From the NCBI GenBank assembly GCA_023247935.1, contig JAHFFM010000016.1, positions 1 through 18,357 on the forward strand: 18,357 nucleotides of DNA, read 5' to 3'. Positions within the stretch are counted from its first letter, which is position 1, and each line of letters begins with the position of its first letter. Both the position numbers and the translations under genes were made by a program. The stretch is from Candidatus Omnitrophota bacterium (GTDB lineage Bacteria; Omnitrophota; Gorgyraeia; 2-02-FULL-51-18). Shown one piece after another: positions 15,323 to 18,357 of the stretch. The notes below the pieces were generated by a model. It saw only the letters and a program-made list of their open reading frames with translations, was not told where the DNA came from and searched no databases.

Positions 15323-15925
15323 TTATTGATCCTCTTGTGGATCGAGGAAGCTGCGGGTTTTTTGCGTTTGCTGAAAATTAAAGTCGCGCTTTTTTTTCGC
15401 CAAATCTTTTGCCGCGTCGCTCCGTATTTTAGCTCGGTCTTGCTGCAGTTTGTTTTGGAATAGCCGTACGGCTTCGGAGCGCGCTTCGGGGTCCTCTACA
15501 CCGGCTAATGATTCTGATAGGGCGCGCGTGTCCGCGGCTGCTTTTTTATCAAAAGCCTCCAAGGCCTTTTCAAGATTGTTTTTATCCGAGACGGGCAATT
15601 TTTCGTTGAAAGATTTTCGCTTGTCGCGCGCCGAGGCGTTAAATGCCTGCATTTGCGCGCGGCGTTCGTCCACGGGCAATTCACGGATCGATTTTACAAA
15701 CGCGACTCGGTCAGATTGCTCGTTGGCATTGAATTCTTGAATCGCGGCCAGCCGTGAATCGGTTTGCGACAACAGACTGCGTTCAAAATCCGTTTTTTCT
15801 TTTCTTTTTTGAGCGAAAAAAGCCACTCTTTCTTCGCTGCTTGGAGCAGCTAGGACTAAGTTTGGATGGACCGTCGAAGAAAACAAGGCTATAGCAACTA
15901 AAAAGACCCTGACCGTTTTTTTCAT
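15323..15925 (-). CDS. Secreted helical-repeat protein of unknown function
   Basis: A 200-residue protein with a Sec signal peptide (MKKTVRVFLVAIALFSST..., cleavage near VLAA, residues 24-27). The mature part is highly charged and predicted to be almost entirely helical. It contains about five copies of a ~30-residue unit with an aromatic at Phe36, Phe65, Phe95, Phe125 and Phe156. In most units a hydrophobic residue sits at +11 and +15 (Phe47/Leu51, Phe76/Ile80, Phe106/Leu110, Leu136/Leu140). No named family is recognised; it is reminiscent of periplasmic helical chaperone-like proteins, but no LTxxQ motif is seen. GAGAG lies close to the ATG. It follows a small hypothetical gene by 65 bases and precedes mscL by 35. 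Confidence 0.7.
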   Translation of the reverse strand: MKKTVRVFLVAIALFSSTVHPNLVLAAPSSEERVAFFAQKRKEKTDFERSLLSQTDSRLAAIQEFNANEQSDRVAFVKSIRELPVDERRAQMQAFNASARDKRKSFNEKLPVSDKNNLEKALEAFDKKAAADTRALSESLAGVEDPEARSEAVRLFQNKLQQDRAKIRSDAAKDLAKKKRDFNFQQTQKTRSFLDPQEDQ

Positions 15926-15990
15926 ATCACTCTCTGCACAGACTTTCGTTAGTTCAAAGCCTACCCACGCACCCTCATCCGCAATCTTTC

Positions 15991-16278
15991 TTATTGTTTA
16001 TCATGAAGTTCGTAAACAATCCGCGTTCCGTCATTGCGAACGAGACTGCTTACGGAAAGACCCGTTTCTCCGCGTTTGGCCAAAATGGACGGTTCGCTTT
16101 GAAGGATTCGCCATCCATGAGTGATTAGAAATGAAAAATGAAAATCAAGAATGGCTTGCGGGGATTCATCCGAACAAAAAATCCAAGTTCGCAGCTCTCC
16201 CTCACCCAATGGAGTGAAAATAAAATCTCTTATCCCTGGATAGGGTTCGATATATTCCTTTAGCGCCGTAAGGGACAT
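15991..16278 (-). CDS. Small hypothetical protein
   Basis: A 95-residue soluble-looking protein with no signal peptide or membrane segment and no family that I recognise. The composition (conserved-looking Trp, Gly and acidic residues, mixed alpha/beta) is that of a genuine protein. There is no SD. Instead a promoter with TATAGT ends six bases before the ATG, supporting this exact start on a leaderless mRNA. It is the first gene of a run with the helical-repeat gene and possibly mscL. Function unknown. Confidence 0.6.
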   Translation of the reverse strand: MSLTALKEYIEPYPGIRDFIFTPLGEGELRTWIFCSDESPQAILDFHFSFLITHGWRILQSEPSILAKRGETGLSVSSLVRNDGTRIVYELHDKQ

Positions 16279-16284
16279 GCACAG

Positions 16285-16313
16285 ACTATATCAAATGTAA
16301 CGAGCCCACTCAA
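16285..16313 (-). promoter_or_regulatory. Putative leaderless promoter of the 95-residue hypothetical gene
   Basis: TTGAGT (16313-16308) and TATAGT (16290-16285), spaced by 17 bases, match the consensus at 4/6 and 5/6 positions. Only six bases separate the -10 from the ATG at 16278, so transcription would begin at about the first base of the start codon. Confidence 0.55.
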
Positions 16314-16350
16314 CAAACAGCTTAGTGCGTTTTTACAGGATTATTTGAGA

Positions 16351-16393
16351 CCATCTTTGGAGCCACAGCTTGTGGGCGTGACTCCAAAGATGG
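16351..16393. other. Long stem-loop downstream of the cysteine-rich peptide gene
   Basis: CCATCTTTGGAG (16351-16362) pairs perfectly over 12 bases with CTCCAAAGATGG (16382-16393). Inside is a second stem, CCACA/TGTGG (16363-16367 with 16371-16375), with a three-base loop and a six-base bulge on one side. It begins six bases after the stop of the cysteine-rich peptide gene. There is no T-run on either strand, so it is not a classic intrinsic terminator. It may end or stabilise the transcript 3' end, or be a repeat element. Confidence 0.6.
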
Positions 16394-16399
16394 GATAAA

Positions 16400-16666
16400 T
16401 TAGGAGGTAAGCTTTCCGTTTTTTACTTTGGCGCTAAAATTACAGGTAGGGGTTTTTGACTTGGATTGCCCATTGCAGCTATTGCCGCTGCTGCAGCTAT
16501 GTTTTTCGGTTTTGCACGATGCTGCGCCTTTGCAGCCGTTCATGGAACAAGGGGCTTTTTTCATGCTGTCTTGACCCGGGAATGAGGCACCAGCCATAGC
16601 CATGGACGTAGAAGCTAATAATCCAGCGACAGATGCTGCAACCAATATCTTTCCGCGATTTGCCAT
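16400..16666 (-). CDS. Secreted cysteine-rich peptide resembling bufferin-type metallophores
   Basis: An 88-residue peptide. An N-terminal Lys/Arg plus hydrophobic segment (MANRGKILVAASVAGLLAST) and a SMAMA-GA site form a signal peptide cut near residue 25. The mature part of about 63 residues has six cysteines at 40, 45, 51, 58, 64 and 75, in a Gly/Lys/Ser-rich pattern (NGCKGAASCKTEKHSC, then GNSCNGQ). This resembles the CxGxNxCKGxxxC pattern of DUF2282/bufferin-like copper-binding peptides, some of which are modified by DUF692 and DUF2063 proteins; neither partner gene is in the window. The ATG at 16666 has AGGAG at good spacing; the longer upstream reading runs through another gene. It follows the lipoprotein gene by 22 bases. 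Metal binding is inferred. Confidence 0.7.
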   Translation of the reverse strand: MANRGKILVAASVAGLLASTSMAMAGASFPGQDSMKKAPCSMNGCKGAASCKTEKHSCSSGNSCNGQSKSKTPTCNFSAKVKNGKLTS

Positions 16667-16688
16667 TTCGTCTCCTATTTGTGTGAGT

Positions 16689-16865
16689 TTATTTAAACAC
16701 ATTCCATGATGATTTTTTTTCCTGGGAATTTTCATTGCCCCCAAAAACGGTTTTTTGAACCGCGCCACTGGTTAATTCAATATCCCGGCCCATCCCCTTC
16801 ACGGTTTCGCAGCCTGTTAAAAAAATGGACAAAATAAAAATAACCCACAGATGTTTATTCATCAT
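16689..16865 (-). CDS. Entericidin-like small lipoprotein
   Basis: A 58-residue peptide beginning MMNKHLWVIFILSIFLTGC. The lipobox LTGC puts the lipidated cysteine at residue 19. It is followed by ETVKGMGRDIELTSGAVQ, close to the C-x-T-x-x-G-x-G-x-D pattern of entericidin A/B lipoproteins, and a short charged tail. Entericidins are small membrane lipoproteins linked to stress and lysis in enterobacteria; the role here is unknown. There is no SD, but a TAAACT hexamer ends six bases before the first of two adjacent ATGs. It is the first gene of a two-gene unit with the cysteine-rich secreted peptide. Confidence 0.72.
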   Translation of the reverse strand: MMNKHLWVIFILSIFLTGCETVKGMGRDIELTSGAVQKTVFGGNENSQEKKSSWNVFK

Positions 16866-16871
16866 GGCAAC

Positions 16872-16899
16872 AGTTTACCAAATTCTGATGCAATCGCAA
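16872..16899 (-). promoter_or_regulatory. Putative leaderless promoter of the entericidin-like gene
   Basis: TTGCGA (16899-16894), a 16-base spacer and TAAACT (16877-16872), with six bases to the ATG at 16865. Each hexamer matches consensus at 4/6 positions. It is divergent from the promoter at 16931-16959. Confidence 0.42.
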
Positions 16900-16930
16900 A
16901 ACAGTGTGAACAGCGTTTGAAAAGTGATTC

Positions 16931-16959
16931 TTGACACTTTGCCTTCAAAACGTTAAAAA
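16931..16959 (+). promoter_or_regulatory. Promoter of the small membrane protein gene
   Basis: A perfect -35 TTGACA (16931-16936), a 17-base spacer and a weaker -10 TAAAAA (16954-16959). The leader of about 22 bases contains AGGAGG before the ATG at 16989. Confidence 0.5.
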
Positions 16960-16988
16960 GGAAGTGATTTTTGAAGGAGGTTGGACAG

Positions 16989-17237
16989 ATGACCGGCACT
17001 GAAGACAAGCATGAATTTGTTTTAAAGCGGACCCAGCTATGGATTGGCGTGATAGCCGGTTTAACCACCGTGATCATTGGCGTTTACAACGTCAAAAATA
17101 TTTTTTTTCCGAAGAAAGAACCTGTAAAAATTGTTGAGCCTGCCAAGTCCGGCGCGCTTCGATCCGCAGTCGAAGAAGTGGGCGCTTCCTGGCTCAAAGA
17201 GTTAGCCGCCCCGAAATCAAAAAAATCGAGTTATTGA
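16989..17237 (+). CDS. Small single-pass membrane protein of unknown function
   Basis: An 82-residue protein with one hydrophobic segment at about 17-34 (WIGVIAGLTTVIIGVYNV), preceded by charged residues and followed by a Lys/Pro-rich stretch. A short amphipathic helix (ALRSAVEEVGASWLKEL) and a Lys/Ser tail close it. No family is recognised. The ATG is chosen because AGGAGG lies eight bases ahead; a TTG at 16971 would lie upstream of that SD. It is divergent from the lipoprotein gene and overlaps the PilZ gene end by seven bases in convergent orientation. Confidence 0.68.
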   Translation: MTGTEDKHEFVLKRTQLWIGVIAGLTTVIIGVYNVKNIFFPKKEPVKIVEPAKSGALRSAVEEVGASWLKELAAPKSKKSSY

Positions 17238-17680
17238 TTCCCCTCCGCCGAAGCGTCAAATTCTATTGAATTTTCCTTCAGCGAGAGGTCTTTGATATAA
17301 GTGGCAATAAAAACACGTTCTTCTGGCGTAGTCTGCTTAAATAAAATGCCGATGCGATAAAGCTGCTGGTCGCGCATAGTGCAATGACGAATTTCTCCTT
17401 CCAACCTGAATAACCGGTCATGAAATCCCATGGCCGTTTGCCGGGAGTTGATCAATTCAAAGCGTAGAGATACGATTGCCCCAACAAGCAGCTCCTGATC
17501 CACATCAAGACTCATTCCAACCTCGCTAAGATCCATGGCAACCGCCGGATATTCCTCAGCGTCCATTTTCATCAGAACCGGCAGCGGCAGGACTAATCTA
17601 TAAATCGCGATAAACGAATCGGGCGTTCTTGGATATTGACGCTTTTCCTTTCCAGAAAAATTACCAGAAAAACTGAGCAT
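17231..17680 (-). CDS. PilZ-domain protein, probable c-di-GMP receptor
   Basis: A 149-residue single-domain protein. It has both halves of the PilZ c-di-GMP site: R14-QYP-R18 (RxxxR) and D50-LSEV-G55 ([D/N]xSxxG), followed by strands ending in LEGEIRHC and YRIGILFKQ. A short C-terminal helix and an acidic tail follow. PilZ proteins bind c-di-GMP and act on motility, surface polysaccharide or transcription by contact with partners; the target here is not indicated by neighbours. AGGAG lies just ahead of the ATG. Confidence 0.9.
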   Translation of the reverse strand: MLSFSGNFSGKEKRQYPRTPDSFIAIYRLVLPLPVLMKMDAEEYPAVAMDLSEVGMSLDVDQELLVGAIVSLRFELINSRQTAMGFHDRLFRLEGEIRHCTMRDQQLYRIGILFKQTTPEERVFIATYIKDLSLKENSIEFDASAEGNQ

Positions 17681-18072
17681 AGATCTCCTATGTTAAAAGC
17701 CCAACTAATCCCACTCTTGTTGCATGAGTGAAGAATGATGAGCGAGGAATGAAGAATGGCGAAGTCGCTTCGCGACTTTTATAGAAGCCACGGAGTGGCT
17801 CCTTCATTCCTAATTCATCATTTATCATCTCTTTTTTATCAATAACCCATCCATCCAATTGGATAACTTTAACATTAATTCGATGAACTCATCATAGAAA
17901 TTTAATCCGAGAAAGCAGGGTCTTTAACAGCCCCCCATGATTTAAAAACGTCTTTTAGGAGTTGGGTGGCACGGGCGGAGGGGGTTGGTTCGGATTTCTT
18001 TTTCTGTAGGTCTTAACCGACTTTGTTTGGCGGTTGGGTGCGGAATCATAATGTAATGAGTTTTTTCTCCTC
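17681..18072. other. Gene-poor stretch between the PilZ and toxin genes
   Basis: About 390 bases without a convincing gene. It holds the palindromic element at 17734-17822 and a perfect 12-base palindrome ATCCAATTGGAT at 17853-17864. On the minus strand, between about 17830 and 17905, a short open stretch reads LNFYDEFIELMLKLSNWM and ends in a stop, without a plausible start; it may be the worn tail of a lost gene. Small basic reading frames just after the toxin stop are not supported. Confidence 0.5.
17734..17822. repeat. Cloverleaf-like palindromic element (REP/MITE-like)
   Basis: Outer inverted arms AATGATGA (17734-17741) and TCATCATT (17815-17822), then four unpaired bases, then GGAATGAA (17746-17753) with TTCATTCC (17803-17810). 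Inside are two hairpins: AAGTCGC/GCGACTT (17762-17778, loop TTC) and AGCCAC/GTGGCT (17786-17800, loop GGA). The symmetric layout is typical of short non-coding dispersed palindromes, but no second copy is seen in this window, so the repeat nature is inferred. Confidence 0.68.
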
Positions 18073-18333
18073 TTATGCCCCATAATGGGTTTTGGCCCTT
18101 TCAACATAGACAACTCTTTTTTGGGCGTTAAGGCTATAAACAATGCGGTCTTTAACGTTTAAGCGATAGGAGTAGCTGCCTTCTAAGTCGCCTATTAGTT
18201 TTTTGCCTTGAAAAGGGTTTTTGGCGATCGTTTCGGTGAGAATTTCGTGAAGCTTGATTTTGAGTTTTGGGTTTAATTTTTGAATCTCTTTTTTAGCTCG
18301 ACGGGTAATTCTTATTTCAAAAGACCCTGTCAT
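18073..18333 (-). CDS. RelE/ParE-family toxin, Txe/YoeB-like
   Basis: An 86-residue toxin of a type II toxin-antitoxin pair. It has the usual layout: a helical first half rich in Lys (RRAKKEIQKLNPKLKIKL), then strands with YSYRLNVKDRIVYSL and the ending VYVERAKTHYG, close to the AxTHYG/RSHYG end of Txe/RelE proteins. RelE-type members cut mRNA on the ribosome; ParE members act on gyrase, and the His-Tyr-Gly end favours the RelE/Txe side. The ATG overlaps the stop of the upstream antitoxin gene in an ATGA arrangement, which supports the start and translational coupling. Confidence 0.88.
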   Translation of the reverse strand: MTGSFEIRITRRAKKEIQKLNPKLKIKLHEILTETIAKNPFQGKKLIGDLEGSYSYRLNVKDRIVYSLNAQKRVVYVERAKTHYGA

Positions 18334-18357
18334 TTACCGAATATGTCTTTGAGAGAT
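18330..18357 (-). CDS. Antitoxin, C-terminal fragment
   Basis: Only the last eight codons are present and read SLKDIFGK before a TGA that overlaps the toxin ATG. A terminal SLKD[IL]FG stretch is common in Phd/YefM-like antitoxins, and the overlap and position upstream of a RelE-type toxin fit the usual antitoxin-first order. The family assignment rests on very few residues. Confidence 0.55.

Noticed and set aside
16666..16768. N-terminal extension of the cysteine-rich peptide to position 16768
   Set aside because: The extension lies out of frame inside the lipoprotein gene and hides the obvious signal peptide; the ATG at 16666 has a good SD.
17955..18143. A 62-codon minus-strand frame overlapping the toxin gene
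   Set aside because: Most of its first half is out-of-frame toxin sequence; the remainder is basic with a PPPPVPP end. A shorter version starting at 18083 is possible but unsupported.
1..18357. CRISPR array, tRNA or rRNA genes, insertion sequence
   Set aside because: No spaced direct repeats, no tRNA-like cloverleaf with flanking TTC arm, no rRNA segments and no transposase were seen on either strand.

Overview
The window reads as a bacterial chromosome segment of roughly even base composition, with nearly all genes on the minus strand. No marker fixes the taxonomy. Predicted secretion signals, a lipobox peptide, a periplasmic-type OB-fold protein and MscL fit a diderm bacterium. The methyl-branch folate set together with GuaB3 and several uncharacterised secreted proteins would suit an uncultured anaerobic lineage such as Omnitrophota, but that is only an inference.

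Region 1 (1-9404, all minus) is a dense run of core metabolism. In transcription order it holds a CusF-like secreted protein, guaB3, fhs, fchA, folD and metF, then a short gap with a promoter-like site, then panB, a HemX/CcsA-type membrane protein, hemA, hemC and the start of a cobA-type methyltransferase that leaves the window. Most junctions inside the run are 4-base ATGA/TTGA overlaps or gaps of 1-12 bases. Fhs, FchA, FolD and MetF take formate to methyl-THF. PanB consumes methylene-THF, and the heme branch supplies uroporphyrinogen and siroheme/corrinoid precursors. FolD lacks the two residues that give this family its cyclohydrolase activity, and fchA next to it would supply that step.

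Region 2 (9510-13127, minus) holds a secreted subtilase with a long linker and a proline-rich tail, and a 610-residue protein with a Nudix-like N-terminus and an NMNAT-like nucleotidyltransferase C-terminus.

Region 3 (13279-16313) has a divergently transcribed LicD-like gene, a membrane-anchored BON protein, MscL, a secreted helical-repeat protein and a small hypothetical protein. Region 4 (16351-17237) contains a 58-residue entericidin-like lipoprotein followed by a six-cysteine secreted peptide resembling bufferin-type metallophores, then a long stem-loop; a small single-pass membrane protein is transcribed divergently. Region 5 (17231-18357) has a PilZ protein, a cloverleaf-like palindromic element, about 390 bases without a convincing gene, and a RelE/ParE-type toxin with the tail of its antitoxin.

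Four transcription units appear to start without a normal Shine-Dalgarno leader. Each has a -10-like hexamer 6 bases before a possible start codon, which suggests leaderless or nearly leaderless mRNAs next to SD-led internal genes.
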